Positions 47,714 to 59,960 of a stretch of DNA of 64,000 nt are shown one piece after another. This stretch comes from Seriola aureovittata. Lineage: Eukaryota; Chordata; Actinopteri; Carangiformes; Carangidae. Position 1 is the stretch's first letter, and every line of letters begins with the position of its first letter. The notes under the pieces were generated by a model that saw only the letters and a list, made by a program, of their open reading frames with translations, had not been told where the DNA came from and did not search any database. The position numbers and the translations under genes were made by a program. The stretch lies in contig NC_079382.1 in NCBI RefSeq assembly GCF_021018895.1, forward strand, positions 14,985,501 through 15,049,500, written 5' to 3'.

Positions 47714-47997
47714 AGTCCTCAGTTGGTAATTATCAGTAACGTCACCATGACATGAAAACAGCATAAGTCAAGCACCCTGTGAAAACTTCAAGACAGTACA
47801 GGAGGTTGTAAGGTTCAACAAGAACAACAGTCTTTGGCACTCTCCCGTTGCAAGCTCAGATCACGCTTGTAGTCTGCTCCACTATAGCAGCACCTCTGAT
47901 TTGTTCAGATACTACAGCCTGCTGCTGTCAAGAATCGCCTTGTAAAGGTGAGAGGGATCACAGAAGCTTTATTCTCTTGGCACTCTGCTTCCTCTCT

Positions 47998-50900
47998 TCA
48001 GTGTTGCTTGGCTGTTCCTTGCCCTTCCTGCTCTGACTCTGCAGCCTCTGTGCAGATATTCTGCACCAGCTCTTCAACCTGTCTGTCGTCCTTTTCGGCC
48101 ACCCTGATCACGGTCTTCCCTCTGGCGTGGCCCTGCTCCAGCTTCTGAAAAGCCTGGGGCACCTGGGTAAAAGGAAACTGGGCCTCCACAACTGGCAGGA
48201 TCTGTGATGATACAGCAAGAAAAAATATCAGGAATATCAGCTTTAAAAAAAAAAAAAAGCACTCAGGTAACAATTAAGAGATCAAATGTAAAGTTTGAGC
48301 ATATCAGAGAGGGGATTGATTGTATCTGGCTCCAGCCTTTGTTGCAGCGGTTTGGGAAAATGGATGGGTGGAATGCTTCATTAGCTAGAGGAATTAGTAT
48401 TGACAGATTGACAAATGAGTCAATTACACACATTTTTCAGTGATAACGTGCTTTCTAATATGTGCTGATGGGGTACACACCATGCATTAAGTGCTTTTAA
48501 TCAGAATAAATGAATAAATACACAATTTTGTTTACCAGTGCACGGCAACCATTATTTAATCAATTTAGACAAATACCCACAAGCTGCTAATGCTACATCA
48601 TCTCTGCTTTCATAGCTGCAAATGTGAAAAGGTGAGGGAGGGGTTCAGAATGTGATGAGGCTGGACAATCCTGTGCTAGTCCCACAACACGAGCAGCCAG
48701 GCTTGTTATTCTGGTCAGCATCTCTTGTGGTTAACAATGAATGGGGAGCGCAGTGGCGTCACACTGGAAACCGTCCACACTTCTGACTGAGAATAGGACA
48801 TGCAGAGAGAGCGTGCGTGTGTGTGTTTTTTGTGCGGGTTTCTGTGTGTGTGTCCACGGCTTCCCGCCACTGGTCTGAGTGTGCCGCTCGTTGTAAGCCC
48901 CGGGACAAAAGGACAGAGGTCCTGCACGCTTTTGCGAATGGCTGCTCAGCACTGTTTAAAAATCCATTCACCGTCTCCTGGCGCCTGCCTTGATCGCCCA
49001 GCAGCCAACTGTGCACACCACCAGCCGACCAACCAGCACAGTGGGAATGCTCACTCCTTAACAAAGCCACAGGGGAGCCTTGAATACAGGCATGTGTGGA
49101 ATCCATGGTATGTTCATATTCAGTGTGCGGTATGATTTCCATCCCGGCATCAATTTTACTCTCAGGCTGTGACTGATGTGCAAATGAGAGGATTTCCATC
49201 TCCCTGTTCTGTCAGTACAAGTGGTTGTGAATGATAAGTCTGTATAATGTGAGTAATAAGCATGGACTGTATATACAGTACCTTCCCTGCATCAACCAGC
49301 TTTCTGATCTCGTCCAGAGCAGGCCCATCTGGAGCATAAAATCCCCACCGGTAGAAGACTCCGCTTGATATTATGTTCTAAGAGGAGAACAGCGGGGAGG
49401 CAAGATTAGAAGTCTGACAGTTTTGTACCTCACTGAGTATAAAAGACCCCACACAGCTGCTATCTGGGTCTGCAGGAGTCCTAATTAGATCCCTACATTT
49501 TCATTAATGTCGACAGCTTTAATTTAATACTGAAAATACCACGAGTCTAAGTGAAATTGGCAAATTTGTTTGAGTCAAAATTTGAATGTAAAGTATTGTG
49601 AGTTACAAAAAGCAACCGAGGTATAATACAAGTCAGCACACACACATGATGCATGTTGGGAGAAACGCCACAATCACATTGATATGTTAAATGAGTAAAC
49701 ACCTGGATTATATGGAAGAAAAACTAATCATAACACATTTGCTGATAAACCTGTTACTACTCTAACCTACTGAGTGCTACGCTACCTCACATTCAAATTT
49801 TGAATGCGAGGTAGCATAGCTAGTTTTCCTACCAACCAAATCTGAGTTTCATTTGGAACACCACCTATTATCTAGTTTGATCTAGTTTACTCTTGTCACT
49901 GTCAGCGGACAGAAACATTTGCATCAATTAACAGGATGGTGATGATCTTAAACAGAGTCATATTCCTTCTATAATTTACATATAGTAATCTCACGACAAT
50001 TATCTTCATGGTAACCGGTTGTTCCTAATAATATGCACTATTTTGCCAACTTAATGTGTTAAGCACGTTACAAGCAAAAACTGGCCCTATTCCAGAAGAG
50101 CTGCACTAGAAAGCACCTGAAATACAATGAGAAAAGAAAAGGACGAAACTCCTGTTCCTATCTGGAAAGTTAACTGCTTGATATTTGATCATAAAATATT
50201 ATTATGTGGCATCACTCCGCCAAACCTCTTAGGCTTTGGTGAAACTATCTCTGCTTGCTTGAAAAACAAAAACAACCAATAGATTCTTACTGATCATTCA
50301 GTGCTAACAAGAAGTTTAACACTAGAGGGCTCAATTGCACTGTGATCTCCCAGATGAAAATGACATGCTGTACAGAGCCGGCCACTGAGGGTGTGACTGC
50401 TGCAACTCAACCTCGCCAAACTGACCAGCTGGATGCTCCCATGGACAAAGGGGCCCGGAGGCTTGGCAAGAAACACACAAACACTGGTATTTGTCGGGGG
50501 GGAGATAGTCGGCCACAATCTGCACAAACACCAAATACTGCTGGTTCAGCAGCAAACACATGCGCATGCACGCCACATTTAGAATAACGCCCACACTCAC
50601 ATACACACGCAGTCTAGACCACACAACTCACGCCCCCCACACACACACACACACATTGCCAGCCATGCTGTCACCAGTGCCTCCACTGCTGAGGACAACT
50701 TGACTCAGTTCCTAGAGCAGCTCCACCCTGTCCTCGCCTATTCACCCACTACCCTCATTACACATACACTCCACTAACAGCTGGTGGGACAGGATGTACA
50801 CACAATAATATGAAGCTTACACACATGCGGGGGACTCAAAGTCTTGATGTCAAAGTCCCTCTTCTGCTGCACACAGTCAGATTTATTATACCTTGTAGGG

Positions 50901-53900
50901 TATATTTCTACAGATCAAGCATAATCACCTCTGCAAAGGGAGAACATGAAGCTATGAAGCTAAGTCAAGTTATTTCATGATTTTCTCTCTTGCTGTCAAC
51001 TGAACTTTGATTCATCTGATCAACTGAATGGAAATAAAACACAGCAATAGCTTCAACTGGATGGAACAGGTGTACACCCATTACACAATGTTGTCTTTCC
51101 ATGCCAATGAGGATTAACTATTCCACTTCAGTTTGGGAGCACCTGTTTTCCACACCCATTCTAATGAAAACTGCCAGGCTCAAAGCATTTAACAAAAATA
51201 CACAACAGGTTAGTAAGGGTCCTGAAAACAGCAGTATCGTCTTTCACGTCGGTGATGACATTAAGAGTTTGTTTTGCTCATGTTTACCTGTAAGGCCTTG
51301 GTGTGCAGGGTGAATCCAGCGTGAATCGTCCCCTCCAGCAGGCCCATGGAATCAGTGTTGAGGAGTAAAGGTGTCACCAGTGTGATGTACTTCGCCCCAG
51401 ACCAGGGCTTCAGCAGGCCCACCGCCCACTGCTCCGTGTCTCCACCGACGTTGTCCAAAATCACGTCAAACCTGAGCATGCAAACACACACAGTCAGACT
51501 TAGAGGAACCCCAGTGGAGGAAAGTTTAAAATACAGAAAACTAAACACACACTTTGTAGCAGCTTAGAACACTGAATGCATTTTCATCTCAGGTCGTAAA
51601 TATTGTTAAAGAGTATCTGTGGAAAAGATCATTCTTGTCTTCAAGCTAAAGCCAGGGTTTATTTTGGGGGCAGGGAGAGGGGTGCACTAGAGTCCACTGA
51701 GGCCTTGAGCCCTGGTATCCATGGAAACTAGAAAGTGAGTCAGTGAGCATGTGTGCCAGGCTGACAGGAAGATGTTTACCACATTTGGTGGTGTTTAGAG
51801 GGGAGAAGTGTGCACAGTTTTAGCAGTCCTGGATGATTCCTTTTCATTAGCACCTTTATTGGACTGGCACTGAGTCTAATGCTATTTCATGAGGCTTGGG
51901 TGCTGTAAAAAAAGAAAAAGATTCTGGTCTGATCTGTTTAAAAGAAACCAATACAATGCCACCACTTTTACACATAATGTACCACACAGTTTGTTAGTAT
52001 GATTACTTCTAAAAACACACACTTTTCACGGCAACAAAACATACTTTTCCATAATTTCTAGCTGTTCAACCACGTCTCCTGCTGTGTAATCCACCACTTC
52101 ATCGGCCCCCAGCCCTCGAACAAGGCCCTCTGCATTCTGGGAGCAGGTAACTGTTACGTGGGCACCCCAGGCCTTCAATAACTGGCAGCACACAGAGGAG
52201 GAAAACAGGAATATACACACAGACACAGCGAATGGCATTAGACTCACGCAGAGTGAGTCAAACATACATGCTGGTGCAGCCAGTGGAAAACACCTTGCCT
52301 TACCTGAATAGAGAATGTTCCAACACCTCCTGATCCTCCAGTGATCAAAACCCTGGGAGAGTTAGATTACACATCAGTTTAAATTTTTACAGTCTGTGGG
52401 TTAAAGGCAAGATTTTAAAACCATTTTAATGCTAACTTGAATGAAAGAGCGAGCCAATTTCACCACCGAAATCATTGAGATTAAAAATGTGTCTTATCAG
52501 GTCTGCATGACTGCACTGATTTCTGAACAGGAAAGAGCACATTAAGAAACTTCAAGACCTTAAAGAAGTAATTTCAGCATTGATAACAGTTTATAATATT
52601 TTTCAGGGACCTTTCACTCTTTCTCCAATACTGTGATTTACACTTCTCATGTTCTGCGCATGAATGGTGAGGGAGGTAGAGCAATTCAATACAAAGTTAT
52701 CCAGTATATTATTATATATTTATGCTTGCCTTTTATTGGAAGAGCTGTCTCTGCAAAGACCACCTGCATTGACAAGTGCAGATAGAGCAGTGCTGGCTAC
52801 ATAGGGGATGGAGGCTGCTTCTGTGTGACTCATTAAATCTGGTTTATGGGAAACCTGAAAAAAAACAGCCACACAGAAAATGTGAAAAGTTAGAAACATG
52901 CCAACATGTCAACAATATTTCTGATTTACAATTTAAAAGTTGAGTATAATCACCAGAGCCACTGTGTGGGCAGCTAGCAAGCTAGGAGTTGCTGAAAATG
53001 AAGTGCAATACAGCAAGAAAATGCAGGGTAATTTGTGTGTCTCTGCAATTGCTGCCACAGTGGCTCCTGCAACCAAACAAACCTAATCCTAATTAATTCT
53101 TATACTGCAGGATTATATAACAGGATACACTTCTTTCAAACTTTTAGCCGATACACTTTTACAATTTACATAAGACCTCTCAATAAACTAGGAAACTCAA
53201 ATTAAAGCCAGTCTTAAGTTAGATGACAAACAACACACAGGTTTGTCAGTCAGCTGATGATGAAAATATACTGCAGTCATACAGTATAACTCTACTGGCT
53301 CTGGAGCTCACCTCATACTCTGTTAGAGTCACAAATTCTGCGAGACTTCCTTGTTTCCATGGAGGAACAGCAGCCCACACCTGGAACACAAATATGGCAT
53401 TTAACATGCTGAACACACTAGATTTAACCGCCTACTCGTGCTCTCTGAATCTGGTTAATCGTCTATTAAGCTCTTAGTCAAGCTCTTCCCGTCGGTTCTT
53501 ATCAGCATTCATTTCTAAGCATATTTTTAAACTGATGGAACATGATTGCTAGAATACTATATGTGGAACATTTTTCCTGGTGTTTCATATTATTTTATCA
53601 CAATCACTTTAAGTTGAATTTGCATAATTGCATTTTTGCCTGCAGAAAGACAATAATGTGAATATGTGGGAGACAGTCGACACAGTAGATGTCTCCCATT
53701 ATTGAGTCATATTCATTTGATGACCAAGCAGAAAGAACTTAATCTTTCGTCTAAGAAAATGTCAGCGAATGACTCCACTATGGAGTTGTATTAAGGGTGA
53801 AAACAATATACATTTGTATAAAGTCAGCTATTTTAATATGAGTTTATATTAAGATAACTATCTTTGGGTGTGTTCAACCAGTGGCTCCCAACCGTTGTGA

Positions 53901-54876
53901 CTTGTGACACCTCCAAATAAAGCTAAGTCTCCTTATGAACCCTCATCACGTGTGTCATATGTTTAGAGGTTATGACAAGGTCAAACAAAGAGTGCTCTTA
54001 CTATCGCCATAGTTAGTGTTGGTGCTTTTCTGGGCTGTATCATATTGAGGTACTTCTAATATTCTTCCCCCCTCATGTTTGTAGGGGTGCACTTCAATCT
54101 CAATGACAAACATACAGTTACAGTGTCAATAAAACCTGAACATTATTATCATCTCAATAAAGGTAGAATTTATGGCTGTGCTGTTATATTGGACTGCATT
54201 CCATTTTACAGGTGCACCGTACCTGATTAAGTGGCCACTGAGTGTGGACAGACATTTCAATATAAAAATGACATGTACAGTAACAGGTAGTTTCATCCAT
54301 ATAACTCACTCCTTCTAAAAGACAGTGCAAGTCCTACCTCATCTCCTGGAGTAAAATGGGTAACATCAGATCCACAGTCCACCACTACACCAGAGACATC
54401 ACGACCCAGAATCACAGGAAACTCACTATCACTGTCCATCACAGACATTGGGTCCCTTCTTAACTTTAGCAATTTTACTCCATAACCACCTGTAAATGGA
54501 GAAAGCGAGCAGGTATGTTTAAAAAAACAACAACAACAACAACAACAAACCACTGATCATGTGTTGATCTTGTCCAAATGTTACTCCAACACTTACCCCT
54601 CATAGATATATCAAGAGGGTTGAGACTAGCCGCATGGACTTTAATCATCACCTCACTGGGAGAACTGACAGCAGGTACAGCGACTTCGTCTGTGTACCTC
54701 AAAACCCCATTAGTACCATACTGATCAATGACCCAGGCTGACATGCAGCTCTGCCGTCTTGAAGGTGAACTGCTAACATTTCTCCTGAAGCACACACTGC
54801 ACCCAGCTCTGGCTAATGTTTTGGTCGAGCCTGCTACTCTCGCGCTGAACAAACACAAGAGCCTGGTTGATGCCAT
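47998..54876 (-). CDS. rtn4ip1: RTN4IP1 (NIMP/OPA10), mitochondrial NADPH oxidoreductase (9 exons)
   Basis: Minus-strand exons: 54876-54597, 54489-54338, 53380-53312, 52854-52730, 52352-52304, 52181-52045, 51471-51288, 49377-49282 and 48201-47998, giving 431 aa. The first 45 or so residues are rich in Arg, Ser and Ala with almost no acids, as in a mitochondrial targeting peptide. The medium-chain dehydrogenase/quinone-reductase-like fold follows: [29 protein letters not shown], the NADPH-binding glycine loop [11 protein letters not shown] (210-220), ILDNVGG and GHARGKTVI near the end. In mammals the protein is mitochondrial, supports coenzyme Q synthesis and complex I, and was first found as a partner of Reticulon-4; mutations cause optic atrophy. 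Intron 4 has a GC donor. The C-terminus runs about 33 residues past the human end. The gene converges on crybg1, as in human. Confidence 0.95.
49776..49820 (-). other. 45-bp near-perfect palindrome in rtn4ip1 intron 7
   Basis: Two 22-base arms surround a single central base. The arms pair except at two positions. Read on the rtn4ip1 sense (minus) strand, both exceptions become G-U wobble pairs, so the transcript could form an unbroken 22-bp stem once a few central pairs open. The single-base centre is shorter than a normal pre-miRNA loop. Confidence 0.75.
50638..50655. repeat. (CA)n microsatellite in rtn4ip1 intron 7
   Basis: A short CA run within a broader CA-rich patch (about 50580-50655). 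Confidence 0.8.
52353..52729 (-). other. GC-AG intron 4 of rtn4ip1
   Basis: The exon 4/intron boundary reads AAAAG|GCAAGC and the intron ends CCCAG|GG. Splicing there gives the family sequence KR-VLITGG in frame. No GT at this junction preserves the codon, so the donor is GC, the commonest non-GT donor class. Its flanks match the usual AG|GCAAG consensus. Confidence 0.85.
54100..54252 (+). mobile_element. Teleost DNA-repeat fragment in rtn4ip1 intron 2
   Basis: The run TTATATTGGACTGCATTCC followed by ACAGGTGCACC and AAGTGGCCACTGAGTGT matches, from memory, the end of a very common fish repeat (usual form: ACAGGTGTACCTAATAAAGTGG). The left limit is not defined and there is no coding capacity. 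Confidence 0.5.
54527..54549. repeat. (CAA)n trinucleotide repeat in rtn4ip1 intron 1
   Basis: About seven to eight CAA units preceded by an A run. It lies in the 107-bp intron 1, between exon 2 (starting 54489) and exon 1 (ending 54597). Confidence 0.85.
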
Positions 54877-55210
54877 AGCTCTGACAGAACCTATTTAAAC
54901 CAGCTGGCGGTACCTACAAGGTCAGCTTTTCATGCAACATGACATCTGAAGAACCAGGAAGGCTGAAGGCGTGCTAGGTAGCTAGTCGGCTAACATGACC
55001 ATGCCCAGGTTGTCACCGCTCGTACAATACGCAAGAGTCAACATAATAGGTAAAATAAATAAGCGACAACGCCTCTGTGCGCGATTAGTGTATTATCGAG
55101 GGTTATATTAGGCTGAAAGAGGAACCATTGCAAGAAAAATCAGCAGATAACACACTGTTCTCCGGCTAAGTTGCTACATAACAAGCTAACGCCTGAACAC
55201 ACAGCGACAG

Positions 55211-55246
55211 CCAATCACAATGCAGTAGCCAATTATTCTGGCCAAT
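55211..55246 (-). promoter_or_regulatory. Cluster of three CCAAT boxes upstream of rtn4ip1
   Basis: CCAAT on the plus strand occurs at 55211-55215, 55229-55233 and 55242-55246, 335-370 bp upstream of the rtn4ip1 ATG. Clustered NF-Y sites are typical of TATA-less housekeeping promoters, which fits a mitochondrial enzyme gene. NF-Y works in either orientation. Function is inferred. Confidence 0.5.
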
Positions 55247-58200
55247 GGAGTGAGAGAACATGCTCTGACGTATACGGATGATAATAATAATAATAATCTT
55301 TAATGTTGTATTGACCGCAAGTCTCAAATACAATCTATCAAAACCATTGAAACTAGGTCATTTATGTCTTAATGTTTATTCGTATATGTACACTTTATGT
55401 TTGTACAGACAGTATAATGTATTATTTTATTTTATTTTATCCTATTTTATTAGTAATGGACTAGACTCTGGTTCAATGGTGTATTGAATTTAATGTTATA
55501 TTTTTTGTTACTTTTTGTTGTATTGTTTTGTGTTCATTGTTCAAGATAGTGATATGATAAATATAAGACATATATATATATAAAATATGATAATATATGA
55601 TGATATGATATTATATAAAAACTATCATTTATGTTTTTTAATGAAATGCTGTACAGTAACAAACCAAAAACATAATCAAACCTAAACCCTAATAGAGGAC
55701 AAAGAATTTAATTGCACTGGCTCCATTAAGGCTCAAACACAAAAATCCATTATGTAGCAATAATTGTCTATTGTCATAAAAATGCAAGTGTATATGAAAA
55801 AATTATAACTCAATATGTTTGAGAGGTCTACTCAAGAGTAAAATGACTGCTGAGTGCTTGCAATACATGCCAGTGTAGCAAAGACTAATGGACAGAGCAC
55901 AGATCAGTGAAGAAAACCATAAGCAAATGGGCAGAAAACATTATCTGTTTATGGCTGAGCAATACACAATGGACTACACTGGGGTTTGTTTTAATGTTTA
56001 CATGATGCTTCAGGGTTATGAAATGGCATTAGCTTCTCACTGCATGTCTTAAAGATTCAATTGGAGAATGTGGTCACAAACTACAGGTCCTTTTGATGCA
56101 TGGACCAGCTTATCAATGTTGGCCTTTTAATCCATTAAACTGAGAGTTACTCCATTTTAAGACAGTTACCATGCAAGCAACAAGTGGGCTTTAAACAAAA
56201 CTACTGCCCTGCTGCTGACAGTATAAATACTGCTGGAAGTATTGCTGCAAGAGCAACATGGCCTCCTATCAGAAGATCTTATGAGCAATGAAAAATAAGA
56301 TGAAGAGGCATCTCAGTGAAATCATGTTAGCGTAATTATAGGCTGGTAAATGAATAAATATAACTAATCACACTTGTCTCATGCAAATGGCGTAATCTGC
56401 AAGCAGAACTGATGTTCTCTTTCTCCGGAGACCACATGGAGAAAAGTGAGAAAAGAAAGACACGGGGGCTTGTGGTTGTGTGATCATGATTCAGCATGAA
56501 ACCAAGCAACAAACAGCACTGTCATTATGATCACTGCTCCCAGGAGAAAGAGGACACACTGGAAATTGGGTGCTTTGTCTATGTTGGCTCATTACAGTGG
56601 GCCTGTCTAATGAATTATACTGCTGGCTGCTCCTCAAAAAAGAAAAGAAAAAAAAAAAAACTTCAGTTCAGTTGTTACTTGGAGTAGAGGGTGTCATCTA
56701 TCAGGCAGCAACCTAACAAAAATATTTAAAATTTCTTGTTGACCAGCTACCCGAGATAAGACTGGGTCGGACTGTGAGAGCAGCATCTGTCTTAAATTGG
56801 TGTTTGTCAGGAGAGTCATTCTTCCCCCAGAAACACCATGTGTAGCTTTTCTAGGCCTCCTTTTCCATCTTGGGACCTGTGGCCCAAATCACATGGTTGC
56901 TCTAATAAATTACAGCTTTGATCTAATTTCATTTAGTGGTCTTGTAGCCTCGACTGTCCAGATTTGACTAAGGAGACTTTAACCCTCCTTCAAGTAACAT
57001 ATCTCTCTGCACAAAGAATAGATTAAAGTTTTCATCGCAAAGTTACATCTTTCTAACCTTATCCATGCTTTCATTTTCTGTTGTTTTTTTTTAATTTTTT
57101 TTCCTTTCACCAATCACCCATCACCTTTTAAATTCTTCCCACAGTCAAACAAACCAATTAGGAGACAAATCTCCAGATGCTTGGCACACCACGGCTGAAC
57201 AGTGAGTGTGCAGTGAGGTTGGGCATGAATGGCCACTGCTTGGATAATGATCAGACAAGCCTTGTTTATTATGTGACGGACCAGCTCCTTCTGAGCCTGA
57301 GCAGAGAGAAAGAAAAGGACTGTGCACCATAACCACTCACTAGCTGGGCTCTGACATTATATTTTGGATTGGTTTCTCTCCTTGGTAACTGCCCCACTTT
57401 TGTCTTGAATAGGTCACACACTAGTACATTGGCTACTGACTGTCACGAAGAGAGAGCTAAAGGAAACCTTCTTTAAAAGCTTCTTTATCCTTCTTTATAT
57501 CATCCCTCTTGGTTTTACATGGATTTGAATGGTGTCGGATTAACTCACCTTTTTCTGCTGGATATAAACTCTTTCTTGTTTTGGGATAGCAGAAGAATGT
57601 GTGTTTAATGAGCTGGACCACAAGGTCACACAGGAGATCCACAAGTATAATAAAAATAATACATATACACATATTATGTGCCATGTAACTGGATATTCTG
57701 GTGTGCATATCCCTCAGGGACACATCAGTGAACATGCATTCACAGCACAGTGGGGGTTAGACAACAGCAAGGACCAACACACCTGGAGCACACATTATAT
57801 CAGGCTTCAGGATATAGATGAATATACTACTGTGAGTTTAAATATACTCATACATAATTTATCAGTTTGTATGCCTAAAGGATTAATTTGCTTACAGGGT
57901 TTATTTTATAATGTGGGTTTATGACCTGAAACGTATGCTCAGACAAAGCTAGCTGATAAGGTTAATATCAAATGTTTATATTAACCAATACGTGGAGCTT
58001 AAGTGTCCACTCGCCTGGCCGACAGGGTTTGAAGGTACTGTAAATAAAGTGTCATGCAAATACAAAAAAGAGCTTCCGCGTGAGAGGATCTAAACTCTAC
58101 TTTTTTATATTTTAATACATCCAGATTAAACACATTGTGCTGATATGTACATGGTTTTTTAAAAATTTTATTGCTAAAACTTACATTTTTTTGCCCCTAG

Positions 58201-58644
58201 TTAATGGTATTAACACTTGCTCTTCCCTTTGATTAATAATCCAAGCTCACAACCCCACCTAGCTAGTTACCCGGCTAAATAGGCAGCGCGTGCAGCATTG
58301 TTAAGCCACTGTATATAAAAGGAGGGGTTAGTTACAGTGCACTGTGTTTATTTACAGCAGGAGCCTCTGTTTGCTTCATTCAGAATCACTTTAACAATGT
58401 TGTCGCTCCAGCTTGAAGCACCTAACTGACTGAATTTTCTAACGTTTGTTGAGCTGACTTTCATGAGAAAAGCCAGGGGCATGAATAGGAAAAGTTTATG
58501 AAATTATGAAATAATAACAAGCTTTTGAAAAGGGGTATTTTAATGGGCAATAAATCTCTAGTATTATTAAAATAAGAGTGATGAAACTCCAAAGCTTGAG
58601 TGAGAATTACATCATTTATTTATGTGATTATTCATTTCATGATT

Positions 58645-58668
58645 GTTTATTTATTTATTTATTTATAG
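58645..58668. repeat. (TTTA)n tetranucleotide repeat
   Basis: About six tandem TTTA units. Confidence 0.85.
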
Positions 58669-58756
58669 GGCTCCATATATTTAAAGGTCATATGCTTTCA
58701 ATAAAAAGAATGGTTTGATGTATAACCAAGTCCTACTGTTTTATTCCTAGGGTGTC

Positions 58757-58758
<2 letters not shown>

Positions 58759-58813
<55 letters not shown>
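58759..58813. repeat. (CA)27 microsatellite
   Basis: An uninterrupted CA dinucleotide run of about 27 units, likely polymorphic. Confidence 0.95.
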
Positions 58814-58814
<1 letters not shown>

Positions 58815-59038
58815 GTGACCGTTCCACAGCAGTGATACAGGAAACACAATGTGCTCTGCTGTTCATCTCACAGATAGCATCTTATCTACAGGCTTCCTCC
58901 AGACTGCAAGTACAGCAGTGGAAATATAATGAACCATATAATGAACTGTCCCTGTTTATCCTGGAGATTAGGAAGAACTATAATGTATATGCTGACATCA
59001 GATTTATTGCTGTCAATTTAAAACTGTTTAAAACTCCA

Positions 59039-59040
<2 letters not shown>

Positions 59041-59074
<34 letters not shown>

Positions 59075-59089
59075 GCGCACACACACACA
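59041..59089. repeat. (AC)n microsatellite with CG interruption
   Basis: About 24 dinucleotide units, interrupted by a short CGCGCG segment near 59072-59078. Confidence 0.93.
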
Positions 59090-59801
59090 TACTTTTTTAT
59101 CCAAATAGAGATATAGCCTATAGACAGTCAGAAAACGTCATAGCAGCAGAGGGACTGATCACAAATTTGAGCTCATGTGTATATTCCAACAATATTCATG
59201 TCCATACTTATTGGGACACTATTGGCCACTTTTCTCTAGATGATAGTCTCTCTGTCTTTTTTATATTCACACATGTGGTTTATTTGTCATAAAGCACACA
59301 AGCTGAACGATGTACATGTACAGAAACTGAAATGTGATCCATTTGATTTGGATTCCAGGAAAGATCTAGTCTAGTGTTGAGCCGGTCATTCTAATGTATG
59401 CAATTGTACTTTGGCATGACCGCAAAGGCTTCAACTTGTGAACTTTGATTTTATCGTCTCCAAACCCAACCACTCTCACATTCTAAAACTCAGATTGGTC
59501 TTAACTAAGATGCAAAAGAGCAGACACACACAGAGGAAAAAACACACACTTCTTATACAACATTTATTTATACCCACCTGATTAATAGCCACTACAACAT
59601 AAACAACGACTGATACAAAACACCACTGTAAACTGTGTGATTGATCGTGTTTCTGCCATTGTTCCAACTAAGGATACAAAATGCAGCGTGTCCGACAGAT
59701 TTAGCAAATGCCGATAGCTGCTCCTTGGCAGTGTCTGAACCCTTCTCATTGGCATACCAGCCATCTGCACAGCCCTCACCCCTATTTTAAGGACAATACA
59801 T

Positions 59802-59840
59802 AACACAGACTACTAAAGATAAACACAAGTAGTCTGTGTT
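59802..59840. other. Perfect 13-bp stem-loop
   Basis: AACACAGACTACT (59802-59814) is followed, after a 13-nt spacer, by its exact reverse complement (59828-59840). It lies about 120 bp left of the MITE at 59961. No function is known to me. Confidence 0.7.
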
Positions 59841-59960
59841 CATTCACAAACTTCGAGAAAGAATTTATTTAGCTTACAAGAGGTTGATAGTTAATAACTT
59901 TAACAAGAAATGCTTCTTCCAGACTATAGTCATAACAGCCCACTGCTATGTTGGCATATA

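Noticed and set aside
53883..53960. CAGTGGCTCCCAACC-like terminus as a second hAT element
   Set aside because: The left end resembles a hAT terminus, but no matching inverted end was found within 500 bp, so the element cannot be delimited.
58759..59089. CA-rich open frame 58832-59116 as a gene
   Set aside because: The frame is sustained by the AC microsatellite (THTHTH run) and lacks any domain.
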